This document shows positions 28,944 to 38,649 of a DNA stretch of 64,000 bases, piece by piece; the stretch's first letter is position 1, and every line of letters begins with the position of its first letter. Location of the stretch: assembly GCA_015069695.1 (NCBI GenBank), contig JADCRZ010000016.1, forward strand, positions 62,001-126,000, given 5' to 3'. The notes beneath the pieces are model-generated. The model had not been told where the DNA came from. It did no database searches and was given only the letters and a program-made list of their open reading frames with translations. The position numbers and the translations under genes were made by a program. Source of the stretch: Williamsia sp. (GTDB lineage Bacteria > Bacteroidota > Bacteroidia > Chitinophagales > Chitinophagaceae).

Positions 28944-29522
28944 ATGTCTAAGTCTGCAGATATACCATCCTCCAACCCCGAATTCAGCAATGCATCTTAT
29001 GAGGCCTTATTCAGGGCGTCCTTTGTTCCCCTCTGTGCTTTTTACAAATTTAAGTTTGGGTTTTCGAGCGATACGGCCAAAGAGCTTGTACACATCGGTT
29101 TTATAAAGCTGTGGGAAAACCGCGACAAAATTTCTGCGGCATCCGCCAAAGCTTACCTGCAGAAAACAATCACCAATGCAAGCCTGGACCTAATCAAGCA
29201 CGAGAAGGTAAAACAAAGACACATACAGCATGTGCTGGCCTCCGGGGCAGCGGAACAAATGGAAGGGGAATCGGACAACATAGACTACAAGCAACTTTCG
29301 GCTGATATACAGCAGGCCATTGCCCGCCTGCCCCAGCAGATGCGCCGCATTTTTGAGCTGAGCCGGAACGAAGGGCTGAAATACGCCGAGATCGCAGCGC
29401 AACTGCAAATTTCCGTGAAAACAGTTGATACCCAAATGAGCAGGGCACTGGCCAAGCTCAGGAACGAGCTTTCCCGCTATCTTATCCTCTTGCTGCTGGC
29501 CCTGCTCTTCCGGTATAAATAA
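28944..29522 (+). CDS. ECF-type RNA polymerase sigma-70 factor (FecI-like)
   Basis: This 192-residue protein has the two-domain layout of extracytoplasmic-function sigma factors. Region 2 lies at about residues 20-90 (YEALFRASFVPLCAFYKFK, KLWENRDKI, KAYLQKTITNASLDLIKHEK). Region 4 lies at about 115-180 (IARLPQQMRRIFELSRNEG, YAEIAAQLQISVKTVDTQM). A short hydrophobic tail (YLILLLLALLF) ends the protein, as is common in Bacteroidota versions. It directs RNA polymerase to a small set of genes when released by its anti-sigma factor. The FecR-like gene starts 72 bases downstream, and the SusC/SusD operon behind it is the probable target. Confidence 0.93.
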   Translation: MSKSADIPSSNPEFSNASYEALFRASFVPLCAFYKFKFGFSSDTAKELVHIGFIKLWENRDKISAASAKAYLQKTITNASLDLIKHEKVKQRHIQHVLASGAAEQMEGESDNIDYKQLSADIQQAIARLPQQMRRIFELSRNEGLKYAEIAAQLQISVKTVDTQMSRALAKLRNELSRYLILLLLALLFRYK

Positions 29523-29594
29523 ATTTTTACGGCCCCTTGTAGGGGTAAGTTTCCGGCCGGTCGTTATCTTGCTCCAGGACGATACAACAAGTGC

Positions 29595-30770
29595 ATGGAA
29601 GCTCAAGACAACATGGATGAATTATTGACCCGCTATCTTTTCAATGAATCGGAGCCGGACGAAAGGCTGGTTGTTACCAATTGGATCAACAAGAGCGAGG
29701 AAAATTACCAGTACTTTGAAGGACTGAAAAAGACCGTGGAGCTTCTTACCGAGCACAACAGCATCAGCAAAATCAATGTAGAAGAAGAGTGGAACTATTT
29801 ACAACGGGCGCTGGCTGCAGGCGCATCCCATCCGCTCCGGTCCGGCGATGAACATGCAGCCCCGGCCGGGACGAACAGGCTCGAGACACACCATCCGGCA
29901 AGAAGAAAGCTGTACCGGCTGATCATACCTGTTGCAGTGGCCGCCTCTGTGATTGTTTTTGTGCTGATGCACTATATCAATCCCAACAGCCGCGTGTTGC
30001 CTGGTTCACCCGTTGAATCAGTTGCAGCTGACAAGCCCGACAATGCAGTGATGCACCATGAGATAAATACATCCGGCAGCACAAAATCTTTCAGCCTGCC
30101 TGATGGCTCAAGGATCATGCTCTCTGACCGGAGTGAACTGACGTACATTGAAGCGGCCGGCAACCCGCAGCGAACGGTATCTCTGAGGGGTGAAGCAGAT
30201 TTCAGCGTGGCCAAAGACAAAACCAGGCCATTTATCGTCAACAGCGGTGCTGTTTCCACAACAGCAGTGGGAACTCGGTTTACAGTAACCGCTTTTGAAG
30301 ACGATCCCTCCATACAGGTAAAACTGACTGAGGGAAAGGTGCTGGTAAAGGCCGAAAAAGCAGCCGGCGATCAACAGAAAGAAGATTTTTATCTGGTACC
30401 GGGACAGAGACTGATCTACGATAAAAACAGAAAAACAGTCAGGATAAAATCATTCCGGAAAGAGAAGGGAATGAAAGAGAACCCGGGTAGCAGAGAAAAG
30501 ACCCTCAACGACAATCCCCTGCTTCCGGAATACAATAAGAAATCCTGGTTTATGTTCAACAACCAGTCGCTGGATGAGATCTTTCATGCACTGGAATTTA
30601 TGTATGATGTAAAAATTGCGTATACAAAAAAGGATGTTGAGCAGCGGTACTTTGTGGGAACCTTTAGCAAATCTGATTCTGTTGAGAGTATTCTGAACCA
30701 GATTGCCGGCCTCAACAAACTGACTGTAACAAGAAAGGACAATACCTATACGATTGAAAAAAAGAAATGA
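29595..30770 (+). CDS. FecR-family anti-sigma factor
   Basis: This 391-residue inner-membrane protein has a cytoplasmic N-terminal region of about 100 residues (YLFNESEPDERLVVTNWI), one membrane helix at about 112-131, and a periplasmic FecR domain (FSLPDGSRIMLSDRSELTY, TRFTVTAF). A C-terminal DUF4974-type domain follows (FNNQSLDEIFHALEFMYDV ... GTFSKSDSVESILNQIAGL). It holds the sigma factor encoded upstream until a signal arrives from an outer-membrane transporter. It lies between sigma and SusC, the usual order for FecI/FecR-regulated glycan loci. The partner SusC shows no signalling domain to contact it (see that entry). Confidence 0.93.
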   Translation: MEAQDNMDELLTRYLFNESEPDERLVVTNWINKSEENYQYFEGLKKTVELLTEHNSISKINVEEEWNYLQRALAAGASHPLRSGDEHAAPAGTNRLETHHPARRKLYRLIIPVAVAASVIVFVLMHYINPNSRVLPGSPVESVAADKPDNAVMHHEINTSGSTKSFSLPDGSRIMLSDRSELTYIEAAGNPQRTVSLRGEADFSVAKDKTRPFIVNSGAVSTTAVGTRFTVTAFEDDPSIQVKLTEGKVLVKAEKAAGDQQKEDFYLVPGQRLIYDKNRKTVRIKSFRKEKGMKENPGSREKTLNDNPLLPEYNKKSWFMFNNQSLDEIFHALEFMYDVKIAYTKKDVEQRYFVGTFSKSDSVESILNQIAGLNKLTVTRKDNTYTIEKKK

Positions 30771-30856
30771 TTGCCGGATTTGTAGCATAATAACACCAGC
30801 GTTTTAAATACTTGGTAAAAAAGCGAACTATTTCTTTATCATAAACTTGCTGCTAT

Positions 30857-33800
30857 ATGAAATTCAGTCCCCTCCGACCAGGCACCGTGCGTGCCCTTAT
30901 CATCGCATTCTTATCTCTGCTGGCACGCCAGCCCCTCTCAGCCCAGCAGGCGCAGGTTTCAGTAAACGGCCTGGTGCAAACCAGCACCGACAATGAGCCG
31001 GTTGCCGGTGTATCTGTTGTAGCCAGGAATACCAAAACCAATTTCACCCTGGGTACCACTACAGACAGCATGGGGATTTTTAATTTTGCCAGAATGCCGG
31101 CAGGTGGCCCCTACAGTTTTACCTTTTCGGCTGTTGGGTATGAAACGCAAACGCTGGGTGGCTACAACATAAAAGAGAATGCATCCCTGTCGCTGGCCGT
31201 TAAAATAAAGCAAAGCAGCGCCACCACCATGGACCAGGTTGTTGTGGTGGGATATGGCTCGCTGAAAAGAAAAGACCTGACCGGGGCCGTTGGTTCAATC
31301 GGCACGAAGGACATCAAGGACATGGCAGTGATCAGGGTAGACCAGGCAATCATTGGAAAAGTAGCAGGCGTACAGGTAAAGCCTGTTACAGGGCAGCCCG
31401 GTGCAGCAACCCAGATCAGGATACGGGGCATCGGCAGTATTTCAGCCAGCTCGGCCCCGCTGTATGTAGTGGATGGCTTTCCGGTGAATGATATTTCCAC
31501 CATCAACCCCAACGACATTGAAACCCTCGACATCCTGAAAGATGCATCGGCTACCGCAATCTATGGATCGCGCGGCTCCAATGGTGTGATCCTGATCACC
31601 ACCAGGAGAGGCAGGGAAGGCAAACCGGTGATCTCGTTCGACACGTATTACGGATTGCAGCAGGTATCAATGAAACCCAAGATGATGAATGCAAAACAAG
31701 AGGCGCAATATTTTTACGATGGCGTACGCAACAGAAACCTGGATGCGGGCAATGATGTAACCGGTCCGCCCGACAAGTGGACCCTGGCCGTACCTGCCAT
31801 CATCCTCGATGTGCTTGCCGGCCGCAATACAACAGATGTAGATTGGTTAAGCCAGATCATGCACACCGCTCCGCAAATGCAGCACCAGCTAACCGTGAGA
31901 GGCGGGGACAGAAACATCCGGTACGCGCTCAGCGGTGAATACCTCGACCAGCAAGGCATTATCAGGGGCACGGATTTCAAACGGTATTCCGTGCGGGCCA
32001 ACATCGATGCGCAGCTGACAAAAAGGATGTCGTTGAAAGTAAACCTGAACCCTTCTTACACAACGGAAAACATTGTGCAGGCAAACGGTTTAACAAGCGG
32101 CCCGAACGAAAACGTGATCGGCAGCGCGATGGCAGTAACGCCATTTTATCCTATTTACGACAGCACCGGTAATTATTACTCTTACAACGGACTGGCAGCA
32201 TCGGGCAATTTTTATCATCCTCTTGCGCTGGTGAACGAGATCTTACATACAAGAAAAAGCCAGCGCGTGATTGGAAACATAAACCTGGGATACAATGTCC
32301 TTCCCGGACTATCGCTCAATGTGCTAACAGGCATCGATATGCGCAGCATCAATGAAGAAAAATTCAGGCCCAAGCTGGCTGCCTTCCTGAACGATGTGGC
32401 ATACGGAAGCGATTCGGCCTCCAACAACCTGAACTGGCTGATGGAGCTGACTGCCAATTACTCCAAGAGCTTCAACAAACACAACTTCACTGCACTGGCC
32501 GGCTACACCGCCCAGAAAGAAAGCTACCGAGGCGCCTATATTTACAGCGATAAGTATTCCAACAACCTGGTGCCTACCCTGAGTGCAGTGAGCGGCGTCA
32601 TCACCAATGGTACTACTACGGTAAGCGAATGGTCCATGGTGTCTTACCTGGCCAGGTTGAACTACAATTACAACAGCAAGTATTACCTCACAGCTTCCAT
32701 CCGCACAGATGGATCTTCGCGTTTTGGCAGCGACAGGAAATACGGACTGTTTCCCTCTGCGGCTGCGGCCTGGCGTGTGTCGGACGAAAACTTTCTGCGC
32801 AATATAAAACAGCTCAGCGAGCTGAAGCTGAGGGCCAGCTATGGTGTTACCGGTAACAACAACATCGGCAATTACGATCACCTGGCTACCATCCTTTATG
32901 AAAACTATGCACTCGGGGGCGTTGCTGCGGGCGGATATGCCCCGGCCCGGCTTGCCAACAGCTTACTGACCTGGGAAACGCAGGAACAGTTCAATGGAGG
33001 CGTAGACATGAGCTTTTTTAACAGGAGGCTGACCCTGTCTATCGACAAGTTCAGATCCAGGAACACCAACCTGCTGCTGAATGTAAATGTGCCTGATATT
33101 TCCGGTTTTAATACGGCCCTGAAAAACATTGGTGAAGTGCAGAACACCGGATGGGAATTTGCCGTTAACACCGTGAACATAAAAAGCAACCGGTTTGAAT
33201 GGTCAACAGATTTTAATATTTCGTCCTTCCGCAACAAAGTGATCAAATTAGGCCCTTCAGGCGATCCCATCATTTCCACCGGCGGCAATATCACCATGAT
33301 CGGGCAGCCCATCGGTATGTTCTACGGATGGCTCACGAACGGGATTTTTAAAAACCAGCAGGAACTGGCTGCAGGCCCCATCTTTGCGCCCGGAACAGCC
33401 AGTGCCTCACATGTTGGCGATACGCGCTTTGTAGACGTAAGCGGTCCCAACGGCAAACCGGATGGCATCATCAACAGCTTTGACAAAACCATTATGGGCA
33501 GTCCTTATCCTGATTTTTATTACGGGATGTCCAACCGGGTTGCTTACAAAAACTTAGCCCTGACCGTTAGTCTGCAGGGAACAAAAGGGGCCCAGATCAT
33601 CAACGAAACAAGATTGGGCGCCAACATGTCTACCAGGGCGCGCACCAACCAGCTGGCGCTTTCCAACAATTACTGGAAATCGCCCACCGATCCGGGTGAT
33701 GGCAATACACCCCGGCCCAACGATGCGCCTACAGGCAATATCAGGGGAGAAAGCCAGCAAAAACAGCTGGACAATGGAACATACCTGCGGATCAACAATA

Positions 33801-34018
33801 TAAACCTCAGCTACCAGCTGGGCGAAGAAGCTATCAGGAAACTGCGCCTAAGCGGTGTGCGGATTTATCTGAATGCCAACAATCCATTTATCTTCACGAA
33901 ATATACTTCGTTCAATCCCGACTCAAGCACATCGGACAATTCGCTTACGCCGGGCCGCGACCTGAACGACTATCCCCTGCCCAAAAGTTTGTCCCTTGGT
34001 TTAAACGTAACATTTTAA
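30857..34018 (+). CDS. SusC-like TonB-dependent outer-membrane transporter (PUL 4)
   Basis: This 1053-residue protein has a signal peptide ending PLSAQQ at about residue 31. The carboxypeptidase-regulatory-like domain follows at once (VNGLVQTSTDNEPVAGVSVV), then DQVVVVGYGSLKRKDLTGAVG, the plug, the barrel and a final LSLGLNVTF. No STN secretin-type signalling domain of about 70 residues lies between the signal and the regulatory-like domain, although a sigma/anti-sigma pair is encoded directly upstream. The sequence is clearly outside the subfamily of the three fructan-region SusC proteins and lacks their DQDWLG motif. With the SusD 21 bases downstream it forms the uptake pair for the substrate of the two large enzymes that follow. 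Confidence 0.93.
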   Translation: MKFSPLRPGTVRALIIAFLSLLARQPLSAQQAQVSVNGLVQTSTDNEPVAGVSVVARNTKTNFTLGTTTDSMGIFNFARMPAGGPYSFTFSAVGYETQTLGGYNIKENASLSLAVKIKQSSATTMDQVVVVGYGSLKRKDLTGAVGSIGTKDIKDMAVIRVDQAIIGKVAGVQVKPVTGQPGAATQIRIRGIGSISASSAPLYVVDGFPVNDISTINPNDIETLDILKDASATAIYGSRGSNGVILITTRRGREGKPVISFDTYYGLQQVSMKPKMMNAKQEAQYFYDGVRNRNLDAGNDVTGPPDKWTLAVPAIILDVLAGRNTTDVDWLSQIMHTAPQMQHQLTVRGGDRNIRYALSGEYLDQQGIIRGTDFKRYSVRANIDAQLTKRMSLKVNLNPSYTTENIVQANGLTSGPNENVIGSAMAVTPFYPIYDSTGNYYSYNGLAASGNFYHPLALVNEILHTRKSQRVIGNINLGYNVLPGLSLNVLTGIDMRSINEEKFRPKLAAFLNDVAYGSDSASNNLNWLMELTANYSKSFNKHNFTALAGYTAQKESYRGAYIYSDKYSNNLVPTLSAVSGVITNGTTTVSEWSMVSYLARLNYNYNSKYYLTASIRTDGSSRFGSDRKYGLFPSAAAAWRVSDENFLRNIKQLSELKLRASYGVTGNNNIGNYDHLATILYENYALGGVAAGGYAPARLANSLLTWETQEQFNGGVDMSFFNRRLTLSIDKFRSRNTNLLLNVNVPDISGFNTALKNIGEVQNTGWEFAVNTVNIKSNRFEWSTDFNISSFRNKVIKLGPSGDPIISTGGNITMIGQPIGMFYGWLTNGIFKNQQELAAGPIFAPGTASASHVGDTRFVDVSGPNGKPDGIINSFDKTIMGSPYPDFYYGMSNRVAYKNLALTVSLQGTKGAQIINETRLGANMSTRARTNQLALSNNYWKSPTDPGDGNTPRPNDAPTGNIRGESQQKQLDNGTYLRINNINLSYQLGEEAIRKLRLSGVRIYLNANNPFIFTKYTSFNPDSSTSDNSLTPGRDLNDYPLPKSLSLGLNVTF

Positions 34019-34039
34019 TGCACCGCTAAAAATGCCTGT

Positions 34040-35494
34040 ATGAAAAAAGTCATGATATTAATTGTTGTATCGTCATGCATAATGGCCTGCAGCAAAAACT
34101 TTATAGAGATCGCTCCTGTTTCCACGGTCAGTGTTGACCTGGTATACAAAACAGACAAGGATTTTGCCGATGCGGTTACCGCGGTGTATGCCGTGTACCA
34201 GTCTGAGTACGCCAACTTCTGGCAATATGGTGATGTACGGGGTGATGATGCAAGAAGCGGGCTGGTGAGCAATCTCTCCGTATCCGACATGGATAAATTT
34301 ATCCTCAACAACGATGCGGATATACTTACCAGCAGCTGGAGGAATTATTACAAGATCATTGACCGGGCAAACAATGTGCTCACAAAAATCAACAATGCCG
34401 ATGCGAACGTTGTGAAGAACAAAGGCCGCTACATTGGTGAAGCAAAATTTTTAAGAGCACTTGCTTATTTCAACCTGGTACGCATATTCGGCGATGTGCC
34501 CCTCACCACAACGCCCCTGACGGTTGATGCCACGTATAAAACAGTCCGCAAAAAAGTAGACACCATCTACAGTTCACTCATCATTCCTGATCTGCAGGAT
34601 GCAGAAACAAAACTGCCCAATACATACACCGGAACAGATATAGGGCGGGCCACAAAAGGAGCAGCCAAGTCTTTGCTGGGAAAAGTGTATCTAACCGTGC
34701 ATGATTTTCCGAAAGCCGAAGCCAAGCTGCAGGAAGTCACTACCCTGGGGTATAACCTGCTTCCCAAATACAATGACCTGTTTGATTACACCAAGAATGA
34801 ACACCATGCAGAATACATTTTTGACATTGAATACGAAGAAGGCATCAATGAAGGAAGCATTTTCACCACGCAATTCTCTTTGAGCTTCCAGGGTGGCGGT
34901 ACGCTTGCTACCATCATGGCCAGCTATTACGGATTGCCCGCTGCGGGTGGGGGCGACCAGGGCTGCCCGACAGACCAGCTGTTTGCTGCTTTTACCGCCG
35001 GTGACCTGCGCAAAGACGTCAGCGCCGCAAAAGGACTTACTGTAAACGGCGTTTACACACCTATTTCCACCACAGGCATCGGATCGTTTACGCTGAAGTA
35101 CATGACACCCATGCTGAAAGCCAACGACAGCCGGGCCAACTGGAAAGTGATCCGCTATGCGGATGTTATTCTGATGTATGCAGAAGCCCTGAACGAGAAC
35201 GGCAAAACCGCCGAAGCGCTCACCTGGTTAAACAAGGTAAGGGCAAGGGCGGGCGTTGCCGCTTACTCCGGCCTCAGCCAGGATGATGCGCGGGAAAAGA
35301 TTTACCTGGAGCGCAGGCTGGAATTATCGATGGAAGGGCATCGCTGGTTTGACCTGGTAAGAACCGGCCGTGCTTACACGACCATGGCGCCGCTGGGCAT
35401 GAAACCTTACATGACCGTTTTTCCTGTTCCGCAAGCCCAGGTGGAAATTATACATGATGCTACTATATTTCCACAGAACCCAGGATATAACTAA
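34040..35494 (+). CDS. SusD/RagB-like outer-membrane glycan-binding lipoprotein (PUL 4)
   Basis: This 484-residue protein has a lipobox at Cys17 (CIMAC) and a start SKNFIEIAPVSTVS. Helical repeats follow (GEAKFLRALAYFNLVRIFGDVPL is the typical SusD segment), with a C-terminal block IYLERRLELSMEGHRWFDLVR and a terminal QNPGYN. It is shorter than the fructan-region SusD proteins by about 90 residues and shares none of their special stretches, so it recognises a different ligand. It starts 21 bases after its SusC and is followed 40 bases on by the first of two paralogous glycoside-hydrolase-like genes. Confidence 0.93.
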   Translation: MKKVMILIVVSSCIMACSKNFIEIAPVSTVSVDLVYKTDKDFADAVTAVYAVYQSEYANFWQYGDVRGDDARSGLVSNLSVSDMDKFILNNDADILTSSWRNYYKIIDRANNVLTKINNADANVVKNKGRYIGEAKFLRALAYFNLVRIFGDVPLTTTPLTVDATYKTVRKKVDTIYSSLIIPDLQDAETKLPNTYTGTDIGRATKGAAKSLLGKVYLTVHDFPKAEAKLQEVTTLGYNLLPKYNDLFDYTKNEHHAEYIFDIEYEEGINEGSIFTTQFSLSFQGGGTLATIMASYYGLPAAGGGDQGCPTDQLFAAFTAGDLRKDVSAAKGLTVNGVYTPISTTGIGSFTLKYMTPMLKANDSRANWKVIRYADVILMYAEALNENGKTAEALTWLNKVRARAGVAAYSGLSQDDAREKIYLERRLELSMEGHRWFDLVRTGRAYTTMAPLGMKPYMTVFPVPQAQVEIIHDATIFPQNPGYN

Positions 35495-35534
35495 TCAATC
35501 AAAGACCGTTTACCAGTCAAAAAAATAATTGTGT

Positions 35535-38279
35535 ATGGAGGAGAATCAAGTACCGAACGATCAAAATCTTTTTTCTAAAAATCCAAGCAGGAGAGCGTTT
35601 TTAAAACTGACCACCCTTGCAGGATTGGGCATCCCCTTTGTGTCATTGGGAGGTTTTACCGCTACCGCTGTTTCGATCGTGATAGACCCGGTTGATGCGG
35701 TTGGCTCGTCGGCACCTGTCCAATGGGCAGCGGCACAGCTTCAACAAACACTTACGGAACAAGGCGTGAGCGTAAAAAGACATCCAACGATTACACAAGC
35801 AAGTGCTGGTGACCTGGTTATTCTTGCTACAGGCGCAGCTGCTGCTACCGCAAAAACGCTGTCTGATACAGCGCACGTACAATTGCCCACCGCAGCAGAA
35901 AGCCTCGCCCTGATCCCTGTAAAATCAAACGGCAAACAAATCATCCTGACCACCGGCGCAGACCAGCGCGGATTGGTATATGCCCTGCTGGAACTGGCAG
36001 ACCGGGTGCGGTATGCACAACAGGCCCAGGCTGTCCCATCTATTACCATCCAGCAACCCCTTATCGAACAACCCGCCAATCCCATCCGGAGCCTCACGCG
36101 GTTGTTTACCAGCGATGTGGAAGACAAACCCTGGTACAACGACCGGGCCATGTGGCCTGAGTACCTGACCATGGTCGCCACCCAACGCTTTAACCGCTTT
36201 AACTTGTGTTTTGGCATTGGCTACGATTTTCTGCAAAAAGTAACTGACGCTTATTTCCTCTTCGCTTATCCATTCCTGTTTTCCCTGCCTGGCTACCAGG
36301 TCCGTGTTCCGCAGCTGCCCGACAGTGAGCGCGATGCCAACCTGGCGATGCTGAAATGGATCAGCGAGCAAACAGTGGCGAGGGGCCTCCAATTCCAGCT
36401 GGGCTTGTGGATGCACGGTTACGAGTGGTTAAATACCACCAACGCCAACTACACGATCGAAGGGCTTAACAAAGACAACCACGCCGCTTATTGCCGCGAT
36501 GCCGTCCGTTATCTATTGCAGCAATGTCCGGCTATCAGCGGCATTACTTTCCGCGTGCATGGAGAAAGCGGCGTAAACGAAGGCAGCTATGATTTCTGGA
36601 AAACCATCTTCGACGGCGTAAAAACATGCGGACGTACCGTAGAGATCGATATGCATGCCAAGGGCATGGACCAGACCATGATCGACAATGCAGTGAACAC
36701 CGGACAGCCGGTTGTGATCTCACCCAAATACTGGGCCGAGCACATGGGCATGCCCTATCACCAGGCAGACATCCGCGCCCTGGAGATCCCCGATGAAACA
36801 CACAAAGCATCTGAACTGATGAAGCTAAGCGCCGGATCAAGAAGCTTTTTGCGGTATGGTTACGGAGACCTGCTGAAAGAAAACAGGCCTTATAAGGTGA
36901 TCCACCGCATATGGCCAGGAACACAGCGCCTGCTGTTGTGGGGTGATCCGGTGACCGCAGCGGCGCATGCCAATGCCTTCAGCTTTTGCGGCAGCAACGG
37001 GGTGGAACTGATGGAGCCGTTGTCGTTCAAAGGGAGGCGCGGCTCCGGGATAGCTGGCGACAGGTGCGGATACCTGGATGCTTCCTTAAAACCCAGGTGG
37101 GATTGGGAGAAATACTTGTACACCCTGCGCATCTTTGGCCGCATGATGTACAATCCCGCTACGCAGCCGGAAACATGGCAGCGCTATCTCCGGAAAAATT
37201 TCGGGCCGGGAGGAACTGAAGTTGAAACGGCGCTGTCCAATGTAAGCCGCATCCTCCCCATCGTACTTACAACACACGGCGCTTCCGCGGGCAACAACAT
37301 GTACTGGCCCGAGATCTACACCAACCAGCCCATCACCGATCCATCCATAAAGAATACCTATACAGATACACCGGCTCCCAAAACATTCGGCAATGTTTCC
37401 CCGCTTGATCCGCAGCTTTTTCTCAGCATCAACCAGTACGTAAAAGATGCGCTGGCCGGTGAAAACAGCGGCAAATACAATGCAGTAGAAGTAGCGCAGT
37501 GGCTGGAAGATTACAGTAAAAAAGGGGAAGAAGCCCTCGCACAGGCAGAAGCCGTTTCTCCGGGCCAGGACAAACCCGAATTCCGGCGCATGGCGATCGA
37601 TGTCCGCCTCCAGATTGGACTGGGCCGGTTCTTTGCGTCCAAATTCCGCGCCGGCGTGCTATACGCCATCTATGAACAAACAGGCGACAAGGCTGCGCTC
37701 GAAAAAGCGGTTAGCTATTACCGGAAGGCAAGGGAAAACTGGTCGGTACTGTCCATGCAGGCAAAGAAGGTTTACAAACCGGATATCACCGTAGGGGAGA
37801 ACCCCTGGTTGCGCGGCCATTGGAGCGACCGACTGCCCGCCATCGACGAAGATGTGGCTAACATGACTAAAAAGCTGACCGACTACAAAGGAACGACAAC
37901 AGGAGATGTGGGCCGGGTGAACAAGCTGGTTCAATACGCTACCGGAAGACCTGTGAGGCAGAAACTGGCCTGTGAGCACAAGCAACCTGCAGGCTTTAAA
38001 GGCGGCTCGCCTCTGGAGCTCCAGTTTACGTTCACCAAAAAACCGCAAACAGCGACCCTGTATTACCGGCACGTAACGCAGGCAGAGCGGTACCAGCAGG
38101 CAGAGTTAAACTGGACAGGAAACAAGGGAACGGCAAGTATCCCGGCCGCCTACAGCAATTCCCCTTATCCGCTCGAATACTATTTGGCAGTAAAGAATGA
38201 AGTAGGAGAGGCATCGCTATACCCCGGCTTTAATACCGAACAGGCAGGACAGCCTTATTTTACTGTGCGGAAGGCATGA
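35535..38279 (+). CDS. Tat-exported glycoside-hydrolase-like protein, unclassified (paralogue A)
   Basis: The ATG at 35535 is preferred over a TTG at 35529. This 914-residue protein has a twin-arginine signal (SRRAFLK at about residues 18-24). The next 130 residues resemble the alpha/beta domain that precedes the barrel in GH20, GH67 and GH115 enzymes (PVQWAAAQLQQTL, IILTTGADQRGLVYALLEL). A long central part looks like a TIM barrel (RFNRFNLCFGIGYDF, GITFRVHGESG with Glu344, SPKYWAEHMGMPYH, RLLLWGDP, GVELMEPLSFKGR). A helical segment and a C-terminal beta domain follow. The gene at 38650 is a diverged paralogue with the same blocks in the same order. I cannot place it in a known GH family; hydrolysis of the PUL 4 substrate is an inference. 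Confidence 0.6.
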   Translation: MEENQVPNDQNLFSKNPSRRAFLKLTTLAGLGIPFVSLGGFTATAVSIVIDPVDAVGSSAPVQWAAAQLQQTLTEQGVSVKRHPTITQASAGDLVILATGAAAATAKTLSDTAHVQLPTAAESLALIPVKSNGKQIILTTGADQRGLVYALLELADRVRYAQQAQAVPSITIQQPLIEQPANPIRSLTRLFTSDVEDKPWYNDRAMWPEYLTMVATQRFNRFNLCFGIGYDFLQKVTDAYFLFAYPFLFSLPGYQVRVPQLPDSERDANLAMLKWISEQTVARGLQFQLGLWMHGYEWLNTTNANYTIEGLNKDNHAAYCRDAVRYLLQQCPAISGITFRVHGESGVNEGSYDFWKTIFDGVKTCGRTVEIDMHAKGMDQTMIDNAVNTGQPVVISPKYWAEHMGMPYHQADIRALEIPDETHKASELMKLSAGSRSFLRYGYGDLLKENRPYKVIHRIWPGTQRLLLWGDPVTAAAHANAFSFCGSNGVELMEPLSFKGRRGSGIAGDRCGYLDASLKPRWDWEKYLYTLRIFGRMMYNPATQPETWQRYLRKNFGPGGTEVETALSNVSRILPIVLTTHGASAGNNMYWPEIYTNQPITDPSIKNTYTDTPAPKTFGNVSPLDPQLFLSINQYVKDALAGENSGKYNAVEVAQWLEDYSKKGEEALAQAEAVSPGQDKPEFRRMAIDVRLQIGLGRFFASKFRAGVLYAIYEQTGDKAALEKAVSYYRKARENWSVLSMQAKKVYKPDITVGENPWLRGHWSDRLPAIDEDVANMTKKLTDYKGTTTGDVGRVNKLVQYATGRPVRQKLACEHKQPAGFKGGSPLELQFTFTKKPQTATLYYRHVTQAERYQQAELNWTGNKGTASIPAAYSNSPYPLEYYLAVKNEVGEASLYPGFNTEQAGQPYFTVRKA

Positions 38280-38649
38280 AAGAACGTTGAAAATCATAAA
38301 ATCATCTTGAACACAGGAGTGCTTGGCGGGGTGATGAGCATGCATTTTTGATTTTTGTCATTCCGCCGGGGCGCTTCTTGCTGTGGCACACGCGTTGTGC
38401 TTGGGCGTCTCGTGCTGAATCTCTGCGGGGCAGGATGGTGGGATGATTTGCCAGCATCTTACTGAATGGAAAATGACCGTCCCACAGAGATCCTGTAAGG
38501 GCGCGGGATCATCCTGTAAGTGCAAAGGGAACTGCGCCCTTACAGGATGACAAAAAAGGAAGGATGAAGAAAGAGTGTGATAAAGAAAAGGGTATAAACC
38601 CGCTGAACAGAAAAGGAAATATGGCACCCACAAAGTATAACAAAACCAC
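38280..38649 (+). other. intergenic stretch between the two paralogous enzymes
   Basis: No coding frame is supported in these 370 bases. Most of the interval (38352-38556) is a repeat element with terminal inverted repeats, listed separately. The remaining 93 bases before the next start are purine-rich and show no exact promoter box. Confidence 0.6.
38352..38556. repeat. MITE-like or REP-like palindromic repeat element, 205 bases
   Basis: Perfect 10-base terminal inverted repeats bound the element: TTTTTGTCAT at 38352-38361 and ATGACAAAAA at 38547-38556. Inside, GAATCTCTGCGGGG near 38417 is answered by CCCACAGAGATCC near 38481. TCCTGTAAGGGCGC at 38491-38504 pairs perfectly over 14 bases with GCGCCCTTACAGGA at 38534-38547. 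A third TCCTGTAAG lies in the loop at 38512-38520. The nested palindromes predict a strongly folded RNA. The element lies between two co-oriented genes and could act as an attenuator or partial terminator. It carries no transposase frame. Other genomic copies are expected but cannot be seen here. Confidence 0.65.
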
